From NCBI RefSeq assembly GCF_002874535.1, contig NZ_CP025025.1:4644353-4703454 (forward strand): DNA of 59,102 bases. Direction: 5' to 3'. The DNA is from Mesobacillus jeotgali (GTDB lineage: Bacteria; Bacillota; Bacilli; Bacillales; Cytobacillaceae). Numbering within the stretch: the stretch's first letter is position 1; the number at the start of each line of letters is the position of its first letter. The notes beneath the pieces were generated by a model. That model ran no database searches, was not told the DNA's origin, and saw nothing but the letters and a program-made list of their open reading frames with translations. The translations under genes and the position numbers were made by a program. Of the stretch, positions 16,364 through 25,290 are shown piece after piece.

Positions 16364-17599
16364 ATGGTAGAGTTTATAAAAGATTTGATCCTGCATTTTT
16401 CAATAATATTATCGCTCGGCTTCATGTATAACTTTCTATGGATGCAGAAGCGCTCGGTATATAAGAAGCAAATCTTTAAAATGGCCATTTTAGCGGCGCT
16501 ATTAATGACAATGGCGCTGCCTGTAAGATTCCATGGTGGCATGGAATTCGACTTGAAGCTGATTCCAGTCTTCATTGCCTTTTTCTATCTAAGCAGGACT
16601 GACAGCTTTTTGCTTGTGGCTGTCCTGTTGTTATTGCAAGGTTTCGTGGAGATTGATAAGCTCTCCGTTACGGCCGTCAATTATCTGGTCATATTGATTT
16701 TATTTTTTTCGATTGAAAAATTATATAGTAATACAACTGTTAACAGAAAAATAGCGCTCGGCCTTTTTGTGTACGGCTTGATCACAACGACAAGACTTGC
16801 GGCAATGATCAACGCCGGTAAAGCAGAGGACTATCTGTACTTGCTTGTATTTTCAATCGTCTCTTTCATTGCGCTATCGGTAACCATTTATATCATTGAA
16901 ATGACCAACTTGCAGCTTAAATTGATGCATGAGCTTCACAAAGCTGAGAAATTTTCAGCAATCAGCCAGCTGGCGGCCTCGGTTGCCCATGAAATCCGCA
17001 ACCCAATGACCACGATCAGAGGGTTTATGCAGGTTCTCCAGGGAGAAAGGAATTTAAATGATAACCAGAATCTCTTCATCACGATATCCCTTCAGGAGCT
17101 GGACCGTACCCAGACAATCATTGATAATTTCCTCTCGCTGGCAAAACCAAATACAGGCAGCATGGCGAAAATTGATTTGAGCGAACTTTTAAAAGAAACG
17201 ATTGACTTCATGAGGTCTTATTCGCATCTTGCCAATACGGAATTAGTGGAGGCGATCGATAAGAAACTTTGCATCAAAGGTGATGCCCATGAAATAAGAC
17301 AGGTTTTTATCAATATCCTGAAAAATGGCATTGAAGCAATGCCCGCAGGCGGAAGCATCTACATCATCGCCAAGGTCGATAAGAATCATGTAAGAATCCA
17401 ATTTCGGGATGAAGGCGTCGGAATGAATAAAGAGCAGCTCAACAGGCTTGGACATCCTTATTACTCCACGAAGGAAAAAGGCACAGGTCTCGGCATGATG
17501 ATTTCCTTTGATATCATCCAAAGGATGCGGGGCCGAATCAGTGTTGAAAGTGAAGAGGGAAAAGGCACGACATTTACGATTCTGCTGCCTTGTGAGTGA
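16364..17599 (+). CDS. membrane sensor histidine kinase, sporulation-kinase type
   Basis: A 411-aa kinase: five or six membrane helices in the first 190 residues (5TM-type sensor, no extracellular PAS), then a HisKA domain with phospho-accepting His in ASVAHEIRNPMTTIRGFMQ (about residue 209), and HATPase_c with N box (NILKNGIEAM), G1 (DEGVGM) and G2 (GTGLGMMISF). No response regulator is adjacent, which is typical of phosphorelay kinases feeding Spo0F (KinB-like layout). GGGGG precedes ATG 16364. It is divergent from the 37-aa candidate. The signal is unknown; assignment to sporulation is inferred. Confidence 0.85.
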   Translation: MVEFIKDLILHFSIILSLGFMYNFLWMQKRSVYKKQIFKMAILAALLMTMALPVRFHGGMEFDLKLIPVFIAFFYLSRTDSFLLVAVLLLLQGFVEIDKLSVTAVNYLVILILFFSIEKLYSNTTVNRKIALGLFVYGLITTTRLAAMINAGKAEDYLYLLVFSIVSFIALSVTIYIIEMTNLQLKLMHELHKAEKFSAISQLAASVAHEIRNPMTTIRGFMQVLQGERNLNDNQNLFITISLQELDRTQTIIDNFLSLAKPNTGSMAKIDLSELLKETIDFMRSYSHLANTELVEAIDKKLCIKGDAHEIRQVFINILKNGIEAMPAGGSIYIIAKVDKNHVRIQFRDEGVGMNKEQLNRLGHPYYSTKEKGTGLGMMISFDIIQRMRGRISVESEEGKGTTFTILLPCE

Positions 17600-17611
17600 T
17601 AGAATATGTTT

Positions 17612-18100
17612 TTTGTAGAAGGGCTCTATCGGTCAAACAGAAGGCGAACGCGAGAGAAAATGTCCGATAGCAAAGCTCTATCGGCCATACGGAAGGCGAA
17701 CGCGAGAGAAAGTGTCCGATAGCAAAGCTCTATCGGCCATACGGAAGGCGAACGCGAGAGAAAGTGTCCGATAGCAGAGGTCTATCGGCCAAACCGAAGG
17801 CGAACGCGAGAGAAAGTGTCCGATAGCAAGGCTCTATCGGCCAAACGGAAGGCGAACGCGAGAGAAAGTGTCCGATAGCAAGGCTTTATCGGCCAAACAA
17901 AAGGCGGAAGCGAGAGAAAATGTCCGATAGCAAAGCTCTATCGGATAAATAGAAGGCGAACGCGAGAGAAAATGTCCGATAGCAGGGGTCTATCGGCCAA
18001 ACAGAAGGGGAACACGAGAGAAAGTGTCCGATAGCATTGCTCTATCGGACAAACGGAAGACGGAAGCGAGAGAAAGTGTCCGATAGGAGAACCTACCGTA
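17612..18100. repeat. 52-bp tandem repeat array E (9 units)
   Basis: CCGATAG recurs at 17664, 17716, 17768, 17820, 17872, 17924, 17976, 18028 and 18080: eight consecutive exact 52 bp intervals. Each unit contains CCGATAG, seven bases, CTATCGG (a hairpin), then a linker of the type AACGGAAGGCGAACGCGAG with AGAAAGTGT. Units are about 90 percent alike. It starts 12 bp after the histidine kinase stop, with no separate terminator seen, so it might be transcribed from that gene. Confidence 0.93.
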
Positions 18101-18217
18101 CAAAGCAAGCGAGAAAACGAGAATGTAAATGAAGGAGAAGACTTGATAACGGTATTCTTTTATTATTGATAGGAATACGAAGATCGCATTAAATAACTGC
18201 TTGTCGGGGTTGAGCAA

Positions 18218-18300
18218 TCGCTTCTCCTTTTCGGTTTGTCTAGTTGCGGCTCCTGACTGGTGGAGGTGCTAGTCTATGTCGCTTCCGCTTTTCTTGTTTA
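18218..18300. repeat. fragment of dispersed intergenic element
   Basis: TTGTCTAGTTGCGGCTCCT, then GGTGGAGGTGCTAGTC and CGCTTCCGCTTTTCTTG. The first part matches the GTCTAGCTGCGGCTCCTAA stretch of the element at 37.96-38.23 kb and the end resembles its GCGCTTTT border. Confidence 0.55.
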
Positions 18301-18400
18301 GGAGTAATTTTTAGTGCGGCGAAATACAATCTTAAGATATAATAATTTTTAAAAGATTTTAATAATTGTTTGAACGGGAACGGGAAAGGGGAAGTACACC

Positions 18401-19621
18401 ATGGCTGATTTTAATACTTATTTTTTGATGAATGCTGATGAGGTCATTTCATATGTAAAAGAGAAGACCGATTTTTTTGATAGAGATGCTGAATTAAAGT
18501 GTACCGAAATTGGGGATGGCAATTTGAATTACGTTTTCCGCGTGATTGATGAGCAATCGGGCACGTCATTGATTGTTAAACAGGCTGGTGATACTGCGAG
18601 GATTTCGGATGAGTTCAAGCTTTCTACTAATCGGATCAGGATTGAGTCAAATGTGCTTAAGCTTGAGAGTGAACTGGCACCAGGTTTGGTCCCGGATGTA
18701 TACCTGTTTGATGATGTGATGAATTGCTGTGTGATGGAGGATCTCTCTGATCATACAATCCTCCGTACAGCACTAAATGAAGGTTGTATTTTTCCGAAGC
18801 TCGCGGATGACCTGACAACTTTCATGGTCAATACGCTTCTGCTCACTTCTGATGTAGTTATGGAGCATAAGGCGAAGAAGGCGCTGGTGCAGGATTATAT
18901 CAACCCTGAATTGTGCGAAATTTCTGAGGACCTTGTATACTCTGAACCTTTCACTGACCATAACAACCGAAATGATTTGTTCCCACCGAATAAGGAATGG
19001 ATAGAAGAGAATATTTATGGCGATGACAAATTGCGATTTGAGGCTGCGAAGCTGAAGTTTGCTTTCATGACCAATGCTCAGGCACTTGTGCATGGTGATC
19101 TGCATTCAGGCTCTGTTTTTGTAAAAGAAGATTCTACAAAAGTGATCGATCCTGAATTTGCGTTTTACGGACCGATGGGTTATGACGTTGGAAACGTGGT
19201 GGCGAACCTGATGTTCGCATGGTCGCGCGCATATGTAACAAATGCTGATGATAAGTATGTTTCCTGGCTTGAGCAAACAATTAAAGATACGGTAAATCTT
19301 TTTGCGGAGAAATTCCTGGCAAGCTGGAAGGAAAACGCCCAGGATATCATGGCAAAGGAACAGGGATTTGATCGCTGGTATCTGGATTCGGTTCTTCGGG
19401 ATACGGCATCGGTAACTGGTATGGAGATGATTCGCCGTATTGCAGGGTTGGCAAAGGTAAAGGATTTGACGACGATTGCTGATGAGAAGCAGCGTGTTAT
19501 AGCGGAGAGAGTCTGCCTGGCAGCGGCAAAGCAGTTCATCTTGGAATCATCCAGCTACAAAACAGGCGAACAATTTTTAAAAGTATTAAAGGATTCAGCT
19601 TCAAGCCATAATATGCGATAA
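18401..19621 (+). CDS. mtnK: S-methyl-5-thioribose kinase family protein (possible 5-deoxyribose kinase)
   Basis: A 406-aa APH-type sugar kinase. Motifs: glycine-poor nucleotide loop [11 protein letters not shown], catalytic [10 protein letters not shown] (Brenner-type HxD), and [18 protein letters not shown] for Mg-ATP, all as in MtnK. It phosphorylates C1 of methylthioribose in methionine salvage, but the next gene is a class II aldolase, the pairing seen in 5-deoxyribose disposal clusters (DrdK-DrdI-DrdA) and the DHAP shunt. No mtnA-type isomerase and no S-box leader are seen here. AAAGGGGAA precedes ATG 18401. Kinase family is firm; substrate choice is inferred. Confidence 0.88.
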   Translation: MADFNTYFLMNADEVISYVKEKTDFFDRDAELKCTEIGDGNLNYVFRVIDEQSGTSLIVKQAGDTARISDEFKLSTNRIRIESNVLKLESELAPGLVPDVYLFDDVMNCCVMEDLSDHTILRTALNEGCIFPKLADDLTTFMVNTLLLTSDVVMEHKAKKALVQDYINPELCEISEDLVYSEPFTDHNNRNDLFPPNKEWIEENIYGDDKLRFEAAKLKFAFMTNAQALVHGDLHSGSVFVKEDSTKVIDPEFAFYGPMGYDVGNVVANLMFAWSRAYVTNADDKYVSWLEQTIKDTVNLFAEKFLASWKENAQDIMAKEQGFDRWYLDSVLRDTASVTGMEMIRRIAGLAKVKDLTTIADEKQRVIAERVCLAAAKQFILESSSYKTGEQFLKVLKDSASSHNMR

Positions 19622-19665
19622 TAGGACGTTCCCTATCTAGATTTTTAGAAAGAGAGGCGCATCAT

Positions 19666-20307
19666 ATGTTGCTTCTGGAAGAACGGATGAAAGTCGTAGA
19701 ATACGGCAAGAAAATCATGACAAGCGGCCTGACTAAAGGGACAGGTGGAAATATCAGCATTTACAATCGAGATAAGCAGCTGGTTGCCATAAGTCCGAGC
19801 GGGATTGACTATTACGAAACGAAGCCAGAAGATGTGGTCATCATAAATTTGAATGGCGAAATCGTCGATGGCAGCAAAAAGCCGTCGAGCGAGCTAGACA
19901 TGCATTTGATTTTTTACCAGCGCCGCGATGATCTAAGCGCGCTTGTCCACACCCACTCGCCATATGCTAAAACGATTGCGACACTTGGCTGGGACATTCC
20001 GCCGATCACTTATTTGGTGGCATTTGCAGGTCCGAATGTAAGATGTGCTCCCTATGCAACATTCGGAACGAAGGAGCTTGCGGAAAAAGCATTTGAAGGC
20101 ATGGTCGATAGAAGAGCTGTGCTGTTGGCAAATCACGGTATGATTGCCGGTGCCCATAACATTGAAACAGCCTTTACAGTCGCTGAGGAAATCGAGTTCA
20201 GCGCCCAGATCTATTACCAGGCAAAAGCGATTGGCGACCCAACAGAACTCAATGAAGAAGAAATGGCACGCCTGTCCAAGAAATTTGAAAGTTACGGCCA
20301 GAGATGA
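19666..20307 (+). CDS. class II aldolase (L-fuculose-phosphate aldolase / DrdA-like)
   Basis: A 213-aa zinc aldolase of the AraD/FucA fold. It shows GTGGNIS (phosphate binding, near residue 25), SSELDMH (general base Glu, near 69), metal ligands HTHSPYA (near 88) and ANHGMI (near 147). Forty-four bp after the kinase and preceded by GAGAGG, so one operon. With a kinase and isomerase it would split 5-deoxyribulose-1-P or methylthioribulose-1-P into DHAP and acetaldehyde or its thio-analogue. The isomerase is missing from this locus. Confidence 0.87.
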   Translation: MLLLEERMKVVEYGKKIMTSGLTKGTGGNISIYNRDKQLVAISPSGIDYYETKPEDVVIINLNGEIVDGSKKPSSELDMHLIFYQRRDDLSALVHTHSPYAKTIATLGWDIPPITYLVAFAGPNVRCAPYATFGTKELAEKAFEGMVDRRAVLLANHGMIAGAHNIETAFTVAEEIEFSAQIYYQAKAIGDPTELNEEEMARLSKKFESYGQR

Positions 20308-20335
20308 CCCTCTATTTTGAGGGTTTTTCTTTTTG
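20307..20335 (+). terminator. terminator after aldolase
   Basis: ACCCTC / GAGGGT stem overlapping the stop codon, then TTTTCTTTTT. Confidence 0.75.
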
Positions 20336-20503
20336 GCGGACTTATAAAGTAGATATTATACCAAAACATATAAAACCCTATCGATCCAACCTTTCATCTA
20401 TATTTCATAAAAGTGAATCACAAAGTCACCAGATTATGCTATGATTATTAAAAGAAAAAAATGGACTGATTGGATAGTTTTACTAGAGGGGGACAGGCTG
20501 GCT

Positions 20504-20641
20504 ATGAGAGCGAGGACAAGGAAGAGTGAACCTTTTTCATTTGATAAACTGAAGGATTTTTTCACTACTGTGATTCTGCATCTTAGTTTTTATGCCTTCA
20601 TCGTGTTTCTCGTCGTTTTTTTCATTGATAATTTTAGTTAA
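20504..20641 (+). CDS. small single-pass membrane protein (45 aa)
   Basis: Basic N-terminus (MRARTRKSEPFSFDKLKD) followed by one membrane helix (FFTTVILHLSFYAFIVFLVVFF) and a short IDNFS tail. ATG 20504 has AGAGGGGG eleven bases upstream. An in-frame ATG at 20441 falls inside the putative promoter (TATGCTATGAT region) and is rejected. No family recognised. Monocistronic, with a terminator 6 bp downstream. Confidence 0.6.
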   Translation: MRARTRKSEPFSFDKLKDFFTTVILHLSFYAFIVFLVVFFIDNFS

Positions 20642-20646
20642 TACAT

Positions 20647-20686
20647 AAAAACACAGCTGCCATCACGGCAGCTGTGTTTTCTTTTT
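20647..20686. terminator. bidirectional terminator
   Basis: AAAACACAGCTGCC / GGCAGCTGTGTTTT stem, loop ATCAC, with T-runs on both strands. It is shared by the converging small membrane protein gene and the channel gene. Confidence 0.85.
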
Positions 20687-22448
20687 ATGGATTCATCGGA
20701 TCGTTATCGTTATGAGGATCCATAGGATTATTGTTTCTGTTCTGGTTCGGATTGTTCAGGTTTGGCTTAGTTCCAGGGTTCTGGTTCGTGTTGTTCAAGT
20801 TTAGTCCATTACCAGGATTCTGGTTTGTATTGTTCAAGTCTGGTCCAGTACCAGGGTTCTGATTCAGGTTATTCAAGTTTGGCGGTGTTGCCGGGTTCGG
20901 GTTGACAGGGTTGTTCTTTTTCATTTTCTGCTGTTGAACCGCCTCTTGATCAATGCTGGTTTTTTCGATTTTTTCATCGAATTTGGCCAGGTATTTGGAA
21001 GCGAAGTTCTTGCCGCCCAGGCCGAATGCCAAGCCGAATGCGAGCGCCAGCCCTCCAAGTGTCAGAATGAACGCGGCATTTACAATTGCTGGTGCTACTC
21101 CGAGCTGGTCAAGTGCCATGAAAACAGCGATCGTGATGATTGCATATTTTGCGACAGTTGCCAGTACATTTGAAGAGTCCCCTTGCAGTATACTGCTGAG
21201 TACTTTCTTTGCAAGACCGCCGAGCCATAGGCCGACACCAAGAATGACAATCGCGGCGATAACATGAGGCAAGTAGGCAATTACGCCTCGTGCCAGGTCG
21301 ACGAAGAAATCAAGATTTACGACGTTTAATGCTTCAGCCACAAATAGCAGGACAACAATGACCTGGACGATATAGCCGATAATTTCCGATAAGCTTAATG
21401 AGTTAGGACGCTTTGCTGCGCCACCTACACTTACTCCTTTAAAATAAGAATCAAAACCAATTCTTCTTAATAAATCAGTTGTGAATTTCTTCAGCCATTT
21501 TCCAAGCCACAGGCCAATCATGACAAGGATGATGGCCACAACGATATTTGGAATCATCGTCAGGATGTCATTTAGCATCGCGATGGCTGGTTCAGAAATA
21601 CCTTCGACATCAAGGCGCTCAAGAGCAGCGATGACCGTCGGAATCAAAATCAATACGAAGGCAATCGTGCCGATCACTCGTGAAAGGCTAGTGCCTTCAA
21701 ATAAACGGGAAAGCCCGAAACGCTGAACTAATTTTTCAGTGCCAATGCTTTGTAAAAAGTTCGTCAGGATATCACGGACGATTTTAGCGACAAAGTAACC
21801 GACTAAAAGAATTAGCGCGGCTGCAAAAAGTTTAGGAATGAAGGAAAGGATTCCCTCAATCATGTTTTCGAATGGCTCAGAAACGCCTTGCAGGTTCAGT
21901 GCGGACAATACTGCCGGCAGGGCCATCAGCAAAACTAGATAGAATACGATATTTGCGACCGTATCGACGGCGTTCGTCGTTTGCTGGTTGTCATCTGTAA
22001 GCTTGTACTTGCTTAATTTTTCATGGACACCTAGCGTCTTGCCGCCTTTCTGGATCAGGAATTTCAAGCCGGAAGCGATCAGCCAGGCAAATAACAGGAT
22101 TAATCCGGCTTTCAGGATGTTAGGGATCGCTGCGGCAATCGTTGAGAACATTCCGACGAGCGGCTCCGTCAAAACATATAAATCTAAGATATTCAGGAAC
22201 ATAATGAAGACAAATACTAGAATCAAGATATAGACAATCTTACTGATGATTTTCTCAGCTGAATACTTCTTATTATTTACATTTGAAAAAAGCTTGTTAT
22301 CAAGGCTGGTTTTCTGCAACCCCTTGTATACTGCTTTTTCGATTAGTTTTGCGACAAGCCATCCGACGAGCAGGACTGCAAGCGCAATCAGCACATTTGG
22401 CAGTTTGCCAAGAATGCTGTCCCAGCCATTATAAAAATTATTGTTCAA
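20685..22448 (-). CDS. mechanosensitive-channel-type membrane protein with disordered repeat tail
   Basis: About 587 aa. Repeated blocks of a conserved TM-helix module (PNIVVAIILVMIGLWLGKW, LPHVIAAIVILGVGLWLGG, IPKLFAAALILLVGYFVAK and others) occur five times, as in CmpX/MscS-related TM_helix proteins, ending in a pore-like GGLALAFGLAFGLGGK motif near residue 480. The last 60 residues are four tandem 13-residue units (NLNN.NQNPGTGP type), predicted disordered. TTG 22448 is the best start (AAGGAG eight bases upstream); a GTG three codons earlier overlaps the binding site. Function: probable osmotic release channel; exact ion unknown. Confidence 0.8.
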   Translation of the reverse strand: MNNNFYNGWDSILGKLPNVLIALAVLLVGWLVAKLIEKAVYKGLQKTSLDNKLFSNVNNKKYSAEKIISKIVYILILVFVFIMFLNILDLYVLTEPLVGMFSTIAAAIPNILKAGLILLFAWLIASGLKFLIQKGGKTLGVHEKLSKYKLTDDNQQTTNAVDTVANIVFYLVLLMALPAVLSALNLQGVSEPFENMIEGILSFIPKLFAAALILLVGYFVAKIVRDILTNFLQSIGTEKLVQRFGLSRLFEGTSLSRVIGTIAFVLILIPTVIAALERLDVEGISEPAIAMLNDILTMIPNIVVAIILVMIGLWLGKWLKKFTTDLLRRIGFDSYFKGVSVGGAAKRPNSLSLSEIIGYIVQVIVVLLFVAEALNVVNLDFFVDLARGVIAYLPHVIAAIVILGVGLWLGGLAKKVLSSILQGDSSNVLATVAKYAIITIAVFMALDQLGVAPAIVNAAFILTLGGLALAFGLAFGLGGKNFASKYLAKFDEKIEKTSIDQEAVQQQKMKKNNPVNPNPATPPNLNNLNQNPGTGPDLNNTNQNPGNGLNLNNTNQNPGTKPNLNNPNQNRNNNPMDPHNDNDPMNP

Positions 22449-22725
22449 ACTTCTCACTCCTTATTTTAATTGGACTTACAAACTGATCCTGCGGATGCGT
22501 ATGGATAAGTAGAAGAAATAGCGCAGCTTCAGCCTGTGAAAAAAGTACTTAGTTAGCTAGCAAGCATATTTTAATCTACCCAAATATTATCTATGTAAAC
22601 AAAGCGGAGAACATTGTCTAATGAGGAAGATGTGTTTTTGGAACTATCGATATAAAGAGGGAGAGTAGAGGGATTTTAATGATGTATTCACTTGGTGAGC
22701 GATTGATTTAAGAGGGTCGTTAAAC

Positions 22726-22752
22726 AATAAAAAACCGGGCAATCGCCCGGTT
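22726..22752 (-). terminator. terminator of DedA gene
   Basis: ACCGGGC / GCCCGGT stem with TTTTTTATTG on the minus strand. It directly follows the stop codon. Confidence 0.85.
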
Positions 22753-23329
22753 ATGCTTTCTTTGATCTTTTTAAATATGCGTAAATCAGGTATCCGAAAA
22801 TCACGACGACTCCTAGAATAATCGTGAGCATGGCGAAGTTTTCTTCGATGAATGGCATTGCTTTGTCACCTAGAGCAACGATGATAGCTGCTTCAAGGAA
22901 GAAGCGCAGGCCTCGTCCAATGATTGACCAGATGATAAGTGTTGGAATCTTCACATTGGAAATTCCCGAAAAAATCGTGAACACTTTGTATGGAATTGGA
23001 GTGAATCCAGCTATTAAAATCGCCATCGCACCGTACTTTTCGAAGTACCCTTCTACTAGGGCGATTTTTTCTTCTTTTATAAAATAACGCAGAATTGGAC
23101 GGCCAACTTTTTTACCGATGTACCAGCCAAGTAGTGCACCGAGCACGGATCCGGCTGTTGTGATGAATGCGTACCACAATGCTCGGTCAGGGTTCGCGAT
23201 GCCCATTGGGATCATCAAGACATCAGGCGGGATCGGGAAAAAGGAAGATTCCAGGAAAGACACGAAGAATAGTCCCCAGGAACCAAATTCAAGCAGCCAT
23301 TCTTCAAACGCATGTATCCATTCAGACAT
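22751..23329 (-). CDS. DedA family membrane protein
   Basis: A 192-aa integral membrane protein of the SNARE-associated/VTT superfamily. The DedA signature is present: E..FFPIPPDVLMIP near residue 30, then G..LG...GWYIGKKVG, and the FTPIPYKVFTIFSGI re-entrant segment near residue 110. Recent work places the family in undecaprenyl-phosphate or phospholipid flipping; which applies here is inference. AAAGGAG lies ten bases before ATG 23329. Divergent from the TSUP gene. Confidence 0.9.
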   Translation of the reverse strand: MSEWIHAFEEWLLEFGSWGLFFVSFLESSFFPIPPDVLMIPMGIANPDRALWYAFITTAGSVLGALLGWYIGKKVGRPILRYFIKEEKIALVEGYFEKYGAMAILIAGFTPIPYKVFTIFSGISNVKIPTLIIWSIIGRGLRFFLEAAIIVALGDKAMPFIEENFAMLTIILGVVVIFGYLIYAYLKRSKKA

Positions 23330-23553
23330 TAAGCAGTATCTCCTTTAAGTTGTTATAGGAAGGCCGCAAAATGAGCCTAGTAAAAAGTATACCATGTTTA
23401 ATTCTGCTAGAGCCAACTATTTCAGCTATGAGATGATCGCATTCCATGGGCGGGTTTTAAGCGGCCGTAGGTAAGAGATAAGTCAGCGATCATTTATTTA
23501 AAGGATAAAAGTGGTACTCTATAAAGGAACTCGATTTAAAGAGGGAGTTGTCT

Positions 23554-24408
23554 ATGGAATACACAATCTATTTGCTGCTGGGCGGCTTGATCAGTGTCCT
23601 GTCTGGATTTTTCGGTGTGGGAGGCGGCTTTATCCTGACGCCCATTTTACTGTTGATCGGTTTTTCGCCGCTAGAGGCAATCACGACAAGTTTGTTTTTT
23701 ACTGTGGGCACATCCATTTCTGGAATTACAGCGCATATCCGCCTGAAGAATATCCTTTGGAAAGAGGGGTTGATCATGGGGGCAAGCGGTATTGTTGCGA
23801 CGCAGCTGGCAAGGCCGCTTGTATATGCTCTTGAAGCGCGAGGGTGGGATGAAGTCGTCATTCCATTCTTCTATATTATACTCCTGTTATATTTCGCGAT
23901 TAAAATGATTCGTCAGGGCAAAAAGGCAGACGACGGGAACCCTGCCCCAACTTCTTTTTCAATAACAAAGCTATTGGCGGTTGGCTTTGTCGGTGGTTTT
24001 GTTTCTGCAACACTGGGAGTGGGCGGCGGGTTCATCATCGTACCGCTGATCATTACATCGCTGGGCTTCGATCCGAAGAAGGCAGTCGGAACGAGTTTAT
24101 TTGCGGTATTGCTCATCGTTTCAGTGGGGTTCATTTCCTATGCGGTCAATACTGAGATCAATTACATCATTGGATTGATGCTGATTGCTGGCACGCTTGT
24201 CGGCTCCCAGTTCGGCGCAAGAATGACTGGTTATTTTGAAAATAGGGAAATGAACGCGATGCTTGGCCTGCTTTATCTTGCAACTCTGGCAGGGGCTTTG
24301 CTGAAGTTGTTTGATTTGAATAAAACTGGGCTTTTGATCATTGGAATATTCATTGTGTATTTTTTTGTAAAATCACTACTTAAAACAAGGGTAATGAAAA
24401 AAGGCTGA
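23554..24408 (+). CDS. TSUP family (TauE/SafE) sulfite/sulfonate exporter-like permease
   Basis: A 284-aa permease with seven to eight helices in two homologous halves, each opening with the diagnostic glycine cluster (SGFFGVGGGFILTP near residue 17 and ATLGVGGGFIIVP near 167). ATG 23554 has GAGGGAG six bases upstream; a TTG two codons earlier overlaps that site. Substrate is not predictable from sequence: family members move sulfite, sulfonates or other organic anions. Monocistronic. Confidence 0.88.
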   Translation: MEYTIYLLLGGLISVLSGFFGVGGGFILTPILLLIGFSPLEAITTSLFFTVGTSISGITAHIRLKNILWKEGLIMGASGIVATQLARPLVYALEARGWDEVVIPFFYIILLLYFAIKMIRQGKKADDGNPAPTSFSITKLLAVGFVGGFVSATLGVGGGFIIVPLIITSLGFDPKKAVGTSLFAVLLIVSVGFISYAVNTEINYIIGLMLIAGTLVGSQFGARMTGYFENREMNAMLGLLYLATLAGALLKLFDLNKTGLLIIGIFIVYFFVKSLLKTRVMKKG

Positions 24409-24428
24409 GCTGGTGGTCAGCCTTTTTT
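24397..24428. terminator. bidirectional terminator between TSUP and GNAT genes
   Basis: AAAAAAGGCTGA / TCAGCCTTTTTT stem, eight-base loop. It overlaps the TSUP stop codon and serves both converging genes. Confidence 0.85.
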
Positions 24429-24432
24429 CTAT

Positions 24433-25290
24433 TTAAGCTTCCGAGGTGAATGGATGTTTTCTGAACTTAGGAAGCTCCAGTCCTGGTCTCCTTTTTACAA
24501 ATAATGCTCCATCTCTTTTAAAAGGACACCGCTGAAACTGGAGGTCTTTGTTATCAGGTGTGAAGTGGAATTCAATTTCGTCTGCTTCTCCAAAGCAATC
24601 GACAATGTTTTTAATATTAACAGGCGATGTACTGATAACATCATACAGCTGGACAAGGCGGTTTTCCTTTGTGAAAATTACAACCGCGTCTTCTTCTGGA
24701 TGGTAGTAAAGATGTTCAGGAAAAACATTCAGGATATGGTACATAGTAATCCCGGAGGAATTGGCAGTCGAAAAGGTTTCTGAAACTGGCACTCTTCTGT
24801 AAACCGCTTTTTCGATAAGTGCAAGGTCACGTGCCAACTCGAGTTTCCTCAAAACAATTGGCCTGTGCCCAGCAGAAACCTTTGTCGAATACAGATACTC
24901 ATCAACTTTTTCAAAGCCAAACTTCGGGTAAAAATCCAGCACGCTGTCATTTGCGAACAGGTACATAAAATCATATTTCCCCTGATAGGCATCCAAAACT
25001 TGGTTCATTAAGCCAGCGGACAGGCCCTTGCCCCGATATTCCGGATGGGTCATGACGGTGCCAATCTGCAGGGCTTGATAGCTTTTTCCTTCAATAATAA
25101 AATCGAGCTCGTTGACTGATACATTGGCAACTATCCGGTCGCCATCAGCAAAAGAGAAAGGGATGTATCGCTCTCCCCAATATCCATGTTCATGCCAGCT
25201 TTCAAAATCAATTCCGAAAACACCAAGTGCCAGCTGCATGAAGCTTTTTCTCAAAGTTTCATTCTCACGGTAATGGCTTACTAGCTTCAT
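24433..25290 (-). CDS. GNAT family N-acetyltransferase
   Basis: A 285-aa protein. The GNAT acetyl-CoA loop is QIGTVMTHPEYRGKGLSAGLMNQVL (R/Q-x-x-G-x-G/A at RGKGLS, near residue 90), followed by the FYPKFGFEKVDEY motif of the fold. The C-terminal ~130 residues form an additional domain as in Eis-like or two-domain GNATs. AGGAG is nine bases before the ATG. It overlaps the end of rodA by 4 bp (ATGA), so the two are translationally coupled. Substrate unknown. Confidence 0.85.
   Translation of the reverse strand: MKLVSHYRENETLRKSFMQLALGVFGIDFESWHEHGYWGERYIPFSFADGDRIVANVSVNELDFIIEGKSYQALQIGTVMTHPEYRGKGLSAGLMNQVLDAYQGKYDFMYLFANDSVLDFYPKFGFEKVDEYLYSTKVSAGHRPIVLRKLELARDLALIEKAVYRRVPVSETFSTANSSGITMYHILNVFPEHLYYHPEEDAVVIFTKENRLVQLYDVISTSPVNIKNIVDCFGEADEIEFHFTPDNKDLQFQRCPFKRDGALFVKRRPGLELPKFRKHPFTSEA

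Noticed and set aside
18101-18400. S-box (SAM) riboswitch before mtnK
   Set aside because: The conserved S-box core and a terminator are not visible in this 300 bp.
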